From Actinobacteria bacterium Ga0077560 (GTDB lineage: Bacteria > Actinomycetota > Thermoleophilia > Miltoncostaeales > Miltoncostaeaceae): a stretch of 62,506 nucleotides of DNA. The stretch's first letter is position 1. Each line of letters begins with the position of its first letter. Shown here piece by piece: positions 39,662-49,097 of the stretch. The notes beneath the pieces are model-generated. The model was not told where the DNA came from. It made no database searches and saw only the letters and a program-made list of their open reading frames with translations. The stretch is taken from the NCBI GenBank assembly GCA_001464275.1, contig LNFL01000110.1, positions 1 to 62,506 on the forward strand, in the 5' to 3' direction. A program made the position numbers and the translations under genes.

Positions 39662-40674
39662 CGCTGGTCGTGGGGCTGGGGCCCGGGGATCCGGACGCCG
39701 TCCCCGCCGCGGCGCTCGCCGCGATCGCACCGCCCGCGCACGTGTTCGCGCCGCCGCTGGCCGACGCACTGCTGGCGGCGCTCGTCCCCGTGGTGCCGGA
39801 GCCGCTCACGGACCCGTCCGGGCTGCCGCCCGATGCGGTGGTGGTGGCGCCCGACACGGAGGCCCACGCGCTGGCGTGCGCGCTGCCGGCCGCCGAGACC
39901 GTGCCGTCCCGGGCGTCGCTGCGGAACCGCGCCATCGGCGCCCAGGTGGCCCGGCTGGCCGAGGTGGGGCTGCGGCTGCGGCGCGACTGCCCGTGGGACC
40001 GCGAGCAGGACGCGTCCACGATCGTCCCGCACACCATCGAGGAGGCCTTCGAGGTGGCCGACGCGGTGGCGTCGGGGGACCCCGCCAAGCAGGCCGACGA
40101 GATCGGTGACCTGCTGTTCCAGGCGGTGTTCCTGGCACAGCTGCTGGAGGAGTCCGGCGACGCCGACCTGGGCAGCGTCGCCTCCGGCCAGGCCGACAAG
40201 CTGATCAGCCGGCACCCCCACGTCTACCGCGACGCGGTCGCCCGGGACGCGGGCCGCGTGCTGGATCTGTGGGAGCGCCGCAAGCGCGAAGAACGGGCCG
40301 ACCAGGGGATCTTCCACGACCTTCCCGCGGGGTTGCCGGCCCTGGCGTACGCGACGAAGGCCCAGAAGCGGGCCGCGTCGGTGGGCTTCGTCTTCGGCAG
40401 CGTCGACGACGCGCTGGACCAGCTGCGCGAGGAGGTCGCCGAGCTGACCGCCGACCCGGTGGCCGACGAGCTGGGCGACGTGCTGTTCGCCGCGGTGGCG
40501 GTGGCGCGGTGGATCGGCGCCGACCCCGAGTTGGCGCTGCGCGCGACCGCGCTGCGGTTCCGCGGACGGGTGGAGCGCGGTGCGGCGCTGGCCGCCGAGG
40601 CGGGGGAGCGGTTCGAGGAGCTGCCGCCGGAGCGCCAGCTGGAGTGGTACGTGCGGGGCCGCCTGTCGGGGTGA
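39658..40674 (+). CDS. mazG: MazG family nucleoside triphosphate pyrophosphohydrolase with shortened N-terminal domain
   Basis: 338 residues. Two tandem MazG domains: CPWDREQDASTIVPHTIEEAFEVADAV with DEIGDLLFQAVFLAQL, and LREEVAELTADPVADELGDVLFAAVAVARW; both keep the EExxE and ExxD metal ligands. It hydrolyses (d)NTPs to NMPs. The first ~85 residues start VVGLGPGDPDAVPAAAL, recalling the tetrapyrrole-methylase domain of YabN-type proteins, but are far too short for an active methylase. The GTG start overlaps the SurA-like gene by 4 nt. Confidence 0.88.
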   Translation: MTLVVGLGPGDPDAVPAAALAAIAPPAHVFAPPLADALLAALVPVVPEPLTDPSGLPPDAVVVAPDTEAHALACALPAAETVPSRASLRNRAIGAQVARLAEVGLRLRRDCPWDREQDASTIVPHTIEEAFEVADAVASGDPAKQADEIGDLLFQAVFLAQLLEESGDADLGSVASGQADKLISRHPHVYRDAVARDAGRVLDLWERRKREERADQGIFHDLPAGLPALAYATKAQKRAASVGFVFGSVDDALDQLREEVAELTADPVADELGDVLFAAVAVARWIGADPELALRATALRFRGRVERGAALAAEAGERFEELPPERQLEWYVRGRLSG

Positions 40675-40723
40675 TCCCGCCGCGGGGCGAAAGAGCCCCC
40701 GCCGGAGGCCGATACAGAGCATC

Positions 40724-41479
40724 GTGGAACGGACTCCGCAGCGCCCCCCGGGTGGTACGCCGGGGCGTGGCGCCACCGACGTGCGCGAACTGCTCGTGCT
40801 TGCCTCCGAGGAGCTGCGCGGACCGCTGACGTCCGTGAGCGGCTACCTCCAGGTGCTGCTGGACGGCGAGGTGGGTGAGCTGGGCGCCGGGCAGGCGCGG
40901 GTGGCGGCGATCGCGGCCCGCAACGCCGAGCGTATGGAGCGTCTGGTGGACGACCTCATCGTGGTCGCCCAGCTGCACGCGGGCGCGCCGGCCGACGAGG
41001 CGGTGGACATGGCCGCCCTGCTGCGCGAGCGCGTGCGGGACGCCGCGCCGGCCGCGGAAGGCAAGGGCGTGCGCCTGGGGGCGGGCACCGAGCCGTGTCC
41101 GGCGGTGTGCGGGGACCCCCTGTCGCTGGGGCAGGCGGTGGACTACCTGCTGGAGCACGCCATCGGGTTCTCGATGCCCGGGGGCACGGTGGAGGCCCTG
41201 GCGTGCGCGGTGGACGGCACGGTGGTGGTAGAGGTGCGCGACGAGGGCCTCCCGGTGGAACCCGGCGAGGTGGGGGAGCTGTTCGCCGGGCGGTCCGCAC
41301 CGGCGGCGGCGGGGCCGCGCGCCATGCTCGGATCGCGGCTGGGCCTCTACCTGGTGCGGCTGGTCGCCGAGGCCCACGGCGGGCGGGCCGAGGCGGAATG
41401 CGGGGCCGATGGCAGCACCCGGCTGCGGATGGTGCTGCCCGCGCGGGCGTCCGCGGAGGTGGGCAGACTGTCGGCATGA
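40724..41479 (+). CDS. Degenerate histidine-kinase-like protein
   Basis: 251 residues with a HisKA-like dimerisation helix pair (about 20-95) and a HATPase-like domain (about 120-245). The phosphoacceptor His is replaced: SEELRGPLTSVSGYLQ has Glu where SHELRTPL is expected. The N box reads DYLLEHAIGFS, and the G1 box DEGLPV lacks the second Gly. RLGLYLVRLVAEAHGG keeps a G2-like end. Autophosphorylation is unlikely; a scaffold or regulatory role is inferred. No membrane segment or adjacent response regulator. It overlaps the RDD gene by 4 nt. Confidence 0.75.
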   Translation: MERTPQRPPGGTPGRGATDVRELLVLASEELRGPLTSVSGYLQVLLDGEVGELGAGQARVAAIAARNAERMERLVDDLIVVAQLHAGAPADEAVDMAALLRERVRDAAPAAEGKGVRLGAGTEPCPAVCGDPLSLGQAVDYLLEHAIGFSMPGGTVEALACAVDGTVVVEVRDEGLPVEPGEVGELFAGRSAPAAAGPRAMLGSRLGLYLVRLVAEAHGGRAEAECGADGSTRLRMVLPARASAEVGRLSA

Positions 41480-42108
41480 CGGTCTCCCCTCAGCACGATC
41501 CCACCGCCGTTGGCGGGCGCCGCACGATCGCCGCCCTGATCGACCTGGCCGTCTACTTCGTGCTCGGCTGGCTGGTGTTCGCGGCCATGTCGACGAGCTA
41601 CGGCAGCGAGTCGTACGAGAGCTGCACGGACTTCGAGGACCGCGTCGGCGGCGTTCAGCTGTGCGTGGGGTTCAACTCCGACATCCACGTGGTCGAGGGC
41701 ACCAGGGCGTTCGTCTACCTGGCGATCACCATCCTCATCTGGCTGGCGTACCACGGGCTGGTGCAGGGGCTGGTGGGCGCCACGCCGGGCAAGCTCGTCA
41801 CGGGCCTGCGGGTGGTGAACGCCGCCGGAGCGCCGGCCGGGATCCCGCGGAACCTGCTGCGCAGCTCGACGCTCGCGGTTGGATGGCTCGCGTTCGGCGT
41901 CGGCTTCTTCATCGCCGCGCTGGTCGGCGCGATCCTGATCCTCGGTGGCCGGGACCACCAGCGCGTCGGCGACCGGCTCGCGAAGACCTACGTCGTGCGG
42001 ACCCGCGACGTGGGACGCCCACCGTCGCAGGCGTCGCTGCTCGCGGCCGCGGCGATGTCCACGGGCACGCCCCCGCCCCCGCCTCCGGTCCCGCAGACCG
42101 ACCGCTGA
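41476..42108 (+). CDS. RDD family membrane protein
   Basis: 210 residues. An N-terminal RRTIAALIDLAVYFVLGW segment carries the Arg/Asp pattern, with a second helix near IWLAYHGLVQG, then TPGKLVTGLRVV and a third helix before QRVGDRLAKTYVV. This is the standard RDD architecture. The family includes Na+/H+ antiporter-like proteins but most members are uncharacterised. A loop with two Cys (SCTDFEDR...LCVGF) may be disulfide-bonded outside. The ATG overlaps the kinase-like gene by 4 nt. Confidence 0.85.
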   Translation: MTVSPQHDPTAVGGRRTIAALIDLAVYFVLGWLVFAAMSTSYGSESYESCTDFEDRVGGVQLCVGFNSDIHVVEGTRAFVYLAITILIWLAYHGLVQGLVGATPGKLVTGLRVVNAAGAPAGIPRNLLRSSTLAVGWLAFGVGFFIAALVGAILILGGRDHQRVGDRLAKTYVVRTRDVGRPPSQASLLAAAAMSTGTPPPPPPVPQTDR

Positions 42109-42158
42109 CGACCGGCCCGGGCTGGATCCCCGCGGCGCGGCATCCGGCGGGCCGCCGG

Positions 42159-43478
<1,320 letters not shown>

Positions 43479-43619
43479 TCCTGTCCGGGGGTGTCGCCAC
43501 GTCCGGGCGCGGAGCGGTTCCACCGCCCGCCGGCGTGAGCGGCGCCCCCGGTCGCGGGACGACCCGCGGGGCAGGAGCCCGGGCTCCGATCGCGTACCGG
43601 TCAGGGAACGGGCCCACGG

Positions 43620-43979
43620 GTGGGCCCCGACCCCTGGAGTCCCCCCACGCGATCTCCGCGCACCATCGTCCTCGCGGGAGTGCTGACCGCGGTCTGCATC
43701 GGGTACATCGGCCCGGTGAACGGCTACATCTCGCAGCGGTCGGAGCTGGCGAGCGAGCGGGAGGGCCTGGCGCGCCTGGAGGCGCGGCGCGACGCCCTCG
43801 CGGTGCAGTTGCGCGCGCTGGAGCGGAACGACGTGCTGGAGGCCCGTGCCCGCCAGCTGGGACTGCTGAAGCCCGGGGAGCGCGGGTTCGTGCTCAAGCG
43901 GTCGGAGCTGGAGCCGCCGCCCCCGCCACCGGAGCGCGCCGATGACGGCATCTGGGGCTGGCTCACCTCCAAGTTCTGA
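43620..43979 (+). CDS. Septum formation initiator (FtsB/DivIC-like)
   Basis: 119 residues: short cytoplasmic N-terminus, one membrane helix (about 15-32), then an extracellular coiled coil (ELASEREGLARLEARRDALAVQLRALE) and a conserved ARQLGLLKPGERGFVL segment. Such proteins join FtsL and FtsQ at the division septum. The GTG start lies inside an 8-bp perfect hairpin (43610-43617 with 43620-43627), which may limit translation. The 141-nt gap after eno has no other feature. Confidence 0.85.
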   Translation: MGPDPWSPPTRSPRTIVLAGVLTAVCIGYIGPVNGYISQRSELASEREGLARLEARRDALAVQLRALERNDVLEARARQLGLLKPGERGFVLKRSELEPPPPPPERADDGIWGWLTSKF

Positions 43980-43986
43980 CCCGCCG

Positions 43987-44451
43987 GTGGGCCACGGGAC
44001 CGACTCCTCGGCCATCGCCGCCCTGCTCGGCCGTGACCCCTTCACCAGCCACCGCGTCGCGGTGCGCTGTCCGCACGGCGGGCCGGCGGTGCTGGAGAAC
44101 GACCCGGTGGATCTGCGCGGACGGCCGTTCCCGACCCGTTTCTGGCTGTCCTGCCGCGCCATGGGCGAGGCGGTGAGCCGCCTGGAGGCCGCCGGAGGGG
44201 TCAAGCGCCTGGAGGCCGATGCGTCGATGCGGGATGCGCTGCTGGCCGCGAACGCCCGCCACGGCGAGCTGCACGGCGGCAGGAACATCGGCGGGGTACG
44301 GAATCCCGAGACGGTCAAGTGCCTGCACGCCCACCTGGCGTTCGGCCTGGCGACCGGCGGCAACCCGGTCTCGGACTGGATCCTGCGCGAGTCCGGCGCG
44401 AGCTGGCCGGAGGTGTGCTGCGTGCCGGAGGAGCCCGGCGCGGATGCCTGA
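43987..44451 (+). CDS. DUF501 family protein
   Basis: 154 residues. It has the DUF501 pattern of small actinobacterial proteins: IAALLGRDPFTSHRVAVRCPHGGPAVLENDP, TRFWLSCRAMGEAVSRLEAAGG and NIGGVRNPETVKCLHAHLAFGLATGGNPV. The conserved Cys and His residues could bind metal. Function unknown; it always lies near eno and ftsB. I use GTG 43987; ATG 43942 inside ftsB would add 15 residues. Confidence 0.88.
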   Translation: MGHGTDSSAIAALLGRDPFTSHRVAVRCPHGGPAVLENDPVDLRGRPFPTRFWLSCRAMGEAVSRLEAAGGVKRLEADASMRDALLAANARHGELHGGRNIGGVRNPETVKCLHAHLAFGLATGGNPVSDWILRESGASWPEVCCVPEEPGADA

Positions 44452-44481
44452 GGCGACACCGCACATGGCGGGGAGCCGCCC

Positions 44482-44790
44482 ATGACCGACACGCCCGGCC
44501 GGATCCCGCCGCGGGACGACGACGACCTGCCCCCCATCTCGAGCTTCCGGGAGATCCCCGGGATCCCGGACCTGCGCGACGACCCGGAGTTCACGCCGCG
44601 TCCCCGCCCGCCCCGCCCGCCGCAGCAAACCCCCAAGAAGGTCACCCTCGCCCTGGCGGTGCTGATGGCCCTGCTGGCCATGCTGGTGGGCGTGGCCCTG
44701 GGCTACACCGCCCGCGGCGGCGGGGAGGCCCCGCCGCTGGAGACCATCGAACGGGACGTCCCGGTGGTGACCGTCACCCCGGGGGAGTAG
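44482..44790 (+). CDS. Single-pass membrane protein, hypothetical
   Basis: 102 residues: acidic and Pro-rich cytoplasmic part (1-53), one membrane helix (ALAVLMALLAMLVGVALGY) and a short external tail. ATG 44482 follows GGGGAG with 7-nt spacing. Not recognised. It overlaps the convergent gene by 17 nt. Confidence 0.6.
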   Translation: MTDTPGRIPPRDDDDLPPISSFREIPGIPDLRDDPEFTPRPRPPRPPQQTPKKVTLALAVLMALLAMLVGVALGYTARGGGEAPPLETIERDVPVVTVTPGE

Positions 44791-45784
44791 CCCCCGGGGC
44801 GGGCGCCGTCCATACCGCGGCCAGCACCGGGTCGGTGGTCTCGCCGCGCTCGATGAGCGCATGGATCTCGGGCAGCGCCTCGCGCCGCAGGTAGACGTGG
44901 CGCTGACCCACGCTCGGCTTCTCGCCGAGCAGTCCGGCGCGCAGGAGGGCCTCGCCCACCTCGAGGGCGTCGTGCCGCTGATCGGCCGGGGCGCCGCGGT
45001 ACATGTGGTCGAACGCGGTGTGGTAGCCGGTGCCCACCTTGCCCATCCGCAGCAGCCGCTGGAGCACGCGCCGGGCGTGCCGCCGGCGGGGGCACGGGTC
45101 GTCGTCGATGCCGTACCCGGGCCGGGGCGCCTCCTCCTCCCGCGGCTCGCCCTCAAGTCCCCAGTTGCGCAGGTTCACCACGAGCTCGGGCCCCATGCCG
45201 GGGCCCTCGACCGGCTGACCGCGGGCGGCCAGGGCGATGGCGACCTCGACCGGGTGGGCATCGACCGCCGCGGCGAGCGCCACCAGCCCGGTGCCCCGCC
45301 CCGGCCGGGCGGGGGGCAGCTCCACCTCCGGCGGATCGCCGATGACCTCCGGCGGCAGGGTGGCCGTCGCAACGCGCGCGGCGTCGGGGTTGCGCTCCGC
45401 CAGCGCCAGGGGCGCGAGGTCGTCATCGGCGCCCGGCACCTCGAGGCAGGTCCAGCCCTCCCAGTCCAGGATGCGGATGCCCTTCGCATCGGCGCCGGCA
45501 TCCACCGCGGCGGCGATGCACCGCACCAGGACCCCGGCCGGTCCCCGGGGGCCGAACGCCGTGCTGGCGGATGCGCTCACCGGCAGCACCCACACCGGGG
45601 CGCCCTCGGCGCCGCGGCCGGTCCAGACCCACAGCGTGTAGGTGCGACCGTGGGTCTCGCGGGCCGATGCGGCCAGGGTCTGCCGCACCGCCTCGTCGGC
45701 GTCGCCGCGCTGCCAGGCCACCAGCCCCCGCGCGACCTCGGCGGGGTCGCGCGCCAGATCCGAGAAGGTGACATCCCGCGCCAT
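44774..45784 (-). CDS. Hypothetical protein, two-part
   Basis: 336 residues starting MARDVTFSDLARDPAEVARGLV. A mixed alpha/beta N-terminal part (1-160) is linked to a helical C-terminal part (about 235-330: RRHARRVLQRLLRMGKVGTGYHT, GEALLRAGLLGEKPSVGQRHVYLR) that looks like a winged-helix or similar module. Not recognised. A TACGGT box ends 7 nt before ATG 45784, another leaderless start. Confidence 0.65.
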   Translation of the reverse strand: MARDVTFSDLARDPAEVARGLVAWQRGDADEAVRQTLAASARETHGRTYTLWVWTGRGAEGAPVWVLPVSASASTAFGPRGPAGVLVRCIAAAVDAGADAKGIRILDWEGWTCLEVPGADDDLAPLALAERNPDAARVATATLPPEVIGDPPEVELPPARPGRGTGLVALAAAVDAHPVEVAIALAARGQPVEGPGMGPELVVNLRNWGLEGEPREEEAPRPGYGIDDDPCPRRRHARRVLQRLLRMGKVGTGYHTAFDHMYRGAPADQRHDALEVGEALLRAGLLGEKPSVGQRHVYLRREALPEIHALIERGETTDPVLAAVWTAPAPGATPPG

Positions 45785-45791
45785 GGACCCA

Positions 45792-45797
45792 ACCGTA
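45792..45797 (-). promoter_or_regulatory. -10 box (TACGGT), leaderless, before the 45784 gene
   Basis: On the minus strand TACGGT ends 7 nt before the ATG. Confidence 0.5.
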
Positions 45798-45813
45798 GCG
45801 GGGCCCGGGCGGT

Positions 45814-46356
45814 TCACCGCGTGGAGAGGGCCCCCACGCGCGGCGGGTCGCCCACCACCTCGACGCCCTCCAGGCGCAGCAGCCGGGCCTTCAGGGGCAC
45901 GCCGCCGCCATAGCTCCCGAGCCGTCCGTCCGAGCGCACCACCCGGTGACACGGCACCACGACCGGCAGCGGGTTGGTGGCGCAGGCGGTGCCGGCGGCC
46001 CGCACCGCGAGCGGCCGGCCCGCGCGGGCGGCGAGCTCCGCGTAGCTCACCACCTCGCCGTACGGCACCCGCGCCAGCGCCTCCAGCGCCTCGCGGCGGA
46101 AGCCGCCGCGCACCAGCGCCCAGTCCAGCGGCACGTCCAGGTCCCGTCGGGTGCCGGCCAGGTACTCCAGCAGGACCGCGGCGTGGTCGGCCACCCCGGC
46201 CGGGTCCTCCACCGGCGTGCCGGCCTCGCGCAGCTGCTCGACGACGTCGCGGCGGTCGTCGCCGGGCAGCGCCACGAGCACCAGCCCGCGCGTCGAGGCG
46301 GCAACCACGAACGTGCCGGCGTCGGTGGGCAGGCCGGTCCAGGCGATGACGCTCAT
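45814..46356 (-). CDS. ogt: Methylated-DNA--protein-cysteine methyltransferase
   Basis: 180 residues. Active-site PCHRVVRSDGRLGSYGGG and helix-turn-helix VPYGEVVSYAELAARAGRPLAVRAAGTA are intact. The N-terminal part is the usual poorly conserved ribonuclease-H-like domain. It repairs O6-methylguanine by transferring the methyl group to its Cys. The ATG overlaps the stop of the AlkA-type gene (ATGA), so both repair proteins are made together. Confidence 0.92.
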   Translation of the reverse strand: MSVIAWTGLPTDAGTFVVAASTRGLVLVALPGDDRRDVVEQLREAGTPVEDPAGVADHAAVLLEYLAGTRRDLDVPLDWALVRGGFRREALEALARVPYGEVVSYAELAARAGRPLAVRAAGTACATNPLPVVVPCHRVVRSDGRLGSYGGGVPLKARLLRLEGVEVVGDPPRVGALSTR

Positions 46357-47645
46357 CGAGCCTCCAGTGCGGTGTTCCAGAGATGGACGGCGCCGTAGGC
46401 GCGCCAGGGCGCCCACGGCGCGGCGCGGCGACGCACGGCGGCGGCATCGCCGCCGAGCACGCGCCGGATGACCAGGTCCCCGGCGGGGAACGCGTCCGGG
46501 TCGCGCAGCCCGCGCATGGCGATGTAGTCGGCCGTCCACGGGCCGATGCCCGGGATGCGCAGCAGCCCCTCGCGCGCGGCCTCGGGGTCGGCCGCCGGGC
46601 CCAGGTCGAGATCGCCCGCCGCGACGGCGCCGGCGAGGGCGCGCACCGCGCGCCGCCGGCCCGCCGGCATCGCCAGCGCCGCGTCGGGCGCATCCGCGAT
46701 CGCATCCGGGGTGGGGAACAGCGTGGTGAGCGCGCCGCGGGCGTCCGGCAGCGGCTCGCCCAGCAGGGCGGCCAGCCGGGCCGCCGCGGTGGTGGCCGCG
46801 GCCACCGAGACCTGCTGGCCCAGCACCGCGCGCACCGCGAGCTCGAACGGATCCCATGCGCCGGGGACGCGCAGCCCGGGGTGGGCGGAGACGGACGCCG
46901 CGACCGCGGGGTCGGCGGCCAGCACCGCCTCCACCGCCATGGGGTCGGCGTCGAGGTCGGCCAGCCGCCGCGCTCGCGCGGCGGCCTCGGCGACGGTCCC
47001 CACGCCCGCGCCGCGGATGGTGAGCAGCGCGCGCGGATGGTCGGGATCCGGGCGCAGCTCGATGATCGCCGGCCGCCCGCCCAGACGCGCCGTCCGCGCA
47101 TAGGCGCCGCCGGTGACCGTCTCCACGCCGGGGATGGCGCGGGCGGCGAGGAAGGCGAGCAGGTGGGCCCAGTCGAGCGGCGGGCGGTACGCCAGGCGCA
47201 GCACCAGCGCCGCGTCGGCGGGGGCGGTGCGGCGGCGGCGCAGCTGGGTGGGGGTGACGCCGAAGCCGGCCCGGATCTCATCGTTGAAGCGCCGGATGCT
47301 GCGGTACCCGGCCTCGGCCGCGACCCGCGCCATCGGCAGGTCGGTCTGGTCGATGAGCATGCGGGCCAGGCCCGCGCGGCGGGTGCGCGCGAGCTCCGCC
47401 GGGCCGGCGCCGAGGTGATCGGCCAGGATGCGGCGCAGCTGGCGTTCCGAGACGTGCAGCTCGGCGGCGAGGCCCGCGACGGGGTTGCGGTCGAGGTAGC
47501 CCGCCTCGATCAGGCGCAGCGCCCTGCGGGTGACGGCCGGGTGCTCGGCGGCGGCCGAGGGCGGCGGGGCGGTCTCGGGGCGGCACCGCCGGCAGGCCCG
47601 CAGCCCGGCGCGCTCGGCGGCGGCGGCCGACGGCAGGAACCGCAC
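46353..47645 (-). CDS. AraC-type regulator fused to 3-methyladenine DNA glycosylase (Ada-AlkA remainder)
   Basis: 430 residues from GTG 47645. Order: end of the Ada metal-binding domain (ACRRCRPE), two AraC helix-turn-helix motifs (VAGLAAELHVSERQLRRIL, MARVAAEAGYRSIRRFNDE), then AlkA N-terminal and glycosylase domains. The glycosylase part has VLGQQVSVAAA, the helix-hairpin-helix IPGIGPWTADYIAMRG and catalytic Asp in FPAGDLVIRR. The complete family member carries an N-terminal methyl-acceptor domain, which is broken here. Glycosylase activity may survive from this internal start. It is coupled to ogt. Confidence 0.82.
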   Translation of the reverse strand: MRFLPSAAAAERAGLRACRRCRPETAPPPSAAAEHPAVTRRALRLIEAGYLDRNPVAGLAAELHVSERQLRRILADHLGAGPAELARTRRAGLARMLIDQTDLPMARVAAEAGYRSIRRFNDEIRAGFGVTPTQLRRRRTAPADAALVLRLAYRPPLDWAHLLAFLAARAIPGVETVTGGAYARTARLGGRPAIIELRPDPDHPRALLTIRGAGVGTVAEAAARARRLADLDADPMAVEAVLAADPAVAASVSAHPGLRVPGAWDPFELAVRAVLGQQVSVAAATTAAARLAALLGEPLPDARGALTTLFPTPDAIADAPDAALAMPAGRRRAVRALAGAVAAGDLDLGPAADPEAAREGLLRIPGIGPWTADYIAMRGLRDPDAFPAGDLVIRRVLGGDAAAVRRRAAPWAPWRAYGAVHLWNTALEAR

Positions 47646-47757
47646 GTGCTCGCGCTTCGGCAGCCGGGCCGGTGAGCACGCCCGTCACGAAGCGCCCGTC
47701 GAAGCGCGGGTCGCGGCTGGCGAGGGCCCGGTAACAGGCGTCGAAGTCCAGGGTCAT
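47646..47757 (-). pseudogene. Out-of-frame N-terminus of the Ada domain, catalytic Cys deleted
   Basis: ATG 47757 opens MTLDFDACYRALASRDPRFDGRF, the normal Ada N-terminus. The frame then runs VTGVLTG and goes out of phase. The next expected block, RLPKREHVRFLP, is in a different frame immediately after. Comparison with the family pattern (TGIYCRPSCPARxPKRE) implies loss of about 26 nt, including the methyl-accepting Cys and a zinc-ligand Cys. Confidence 0.75.
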
Positions 47758-47864
47758 CGCGTTCAGCGTAACCCCGCGGGCGGCCATGGGCTGGCCGTCA
47801 GCGGACACCGCAGCGACGCGCGCGGACTGGCCGAAGGTCGGTGGGCCGACGGCCGGCCGGCGGC

Positions 47865-47870
47865 TAGCGT
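47865..47870 (+). promoter_or_regulatory. Probable -10 box (TAGCGT) before the trypsin-like gene
   Basis: TAGCGT lies 43 nt upstream of ATG 47914; GAGGAG (47902-47907) is the ribosome-binding site. Confidence 0.4.
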
Positions 47871-47913
47871 CCCGCCCGCCGCGTGACCGTGCCCCACGTT
47901 CCCGAGGAGTCCC

Positions 47914-49049
47914 ATGCACACCCGGCCCCGTTCCATGTGCGCCCGCCTTCGGGCGGTCACCCTGTCCCTGCTGCTCGTGGCGGTCGCGGCGATGGGCGCC
48001 GCGCCCCAGCGCGCGCCCGCGATCGCCGGGGGCGCGCTGGCGAACCAGGCGGAGTGGCCCTTCATGGTGGCGCTGCTCAACCGCGCGCAGCCGGACGCGG
48101 TGCAGGCCCAGTTCTGCGGCGGGACGATGGTGCGCTCCGACTGGGTGCTCACCGCCGCGCACTGCGTCACCGGGGACGACGGCCGGCTGACGCCGCTCGA
48201 GGAGATCGACGTGGCCGTGGGCATCGCCGACCTCACCACCGTGTGGACCGGGTGCACGTGTACCCGCGGTGGCGCCCAAACGCCACCGGTGACCGCGCCT
48301 TCGCCTACGACCTGGCGGTGCTCCACCTCGTGCGGCCCGCGGGGACGCCGGTGGCGCTGCCGCTCGCGCAGCTCCCCGACGCCTACCGCCCGTCCGAGGC
48401 GCGGGTGGCCGGATGGGGACGGGAGGCCACCGACACGTACCCCTCGCAGCTCAAGACCGCCCGCATCTCGGTGTCGACGCCCACGACCTGCCGCGGGGTG
48501 TTCAACGTCCATGGCGTGATCTGCGGGACGCTCCCGGCCAGCGGCGAGGCGTCGACCTGCGACGGGGACTCCGGCGGTCCGCTGGTGGACACCTCCGAGG
48601 ACGTGCCGCGGCTCATCGGGGTGGTGAACTTCGGCCTGGACGGCGTGTGCGAGCGCGGCGCGACCGGGGCGTTCGCCGACGTCGGCACGTTCCGGACCTG
48701 GGTGGCCTACATCACCCGCGCACAGGGCCGCACCGACCTGTCGCTCCCGGAGGTGTCGTCCGTGCGGGCGCGGGACCTGGGTTCGCGCATCCGCGTGCTG
48801 GTCACCTGGTGCCAGGACGGCGCCCGGGGCCGGCCGATGCGCGCCGACATGTTCCTGGCCCGCGCGGGTGACGGGACGATCGTGCGGCGTCAGACCGTGC
48901 GGGGCGCGGCCACCGACCGCTGCATGACCGCGACGTTCTTCGCGGACGACACCTTCCCCAACGGCCCGTACCTGGTGGTGGGCAAGGTCATCGACGTGCG
49001 GTCCGGCATGAGCTTCCGCGCGCCGGCCGTGCGGTTGCGCATCCGCTGA
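47914..49049 (+). pseudogene. Secreted trypsin-like serine protease, frame broken by two extra bases
   Basis: A signal peptide is followed by IAGGALANQAEWPFMVALL, the trypsin activation start. The catalytic triad is complete if frames are joined: TAAHC (His), YDLAVLHL (Asp), CDGDSGGPLVD (Ser). The first frame runs to ...VGIADLTTV near 48243. The rest (DRVHVYPRW onward) is in another frame. Removing one TG of GTGTGG (48241-48246) restores a ~377-residue protein with a C-terminal beta domain of ~110 residues. Real inactivation or a sequence error are both possible. Confidence 0.8.
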
Positions 49050-49056
49050 GCGGGCG

Positions 49057-49087
49057 TCGGGTCCGGCCCGCCGGGGGCCGGACCCGA
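49057..49087. terminator. Bidirectional terminator between the protease and the secreted protein gene
   Basis: Perfect 13-bp stem (49057-49069 with 49075-49087) and a 5-nt loop in the 48-nt convergent gap. Confidence 0.7.
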
Positions 49088-49097
49088 TCCCGGATCA

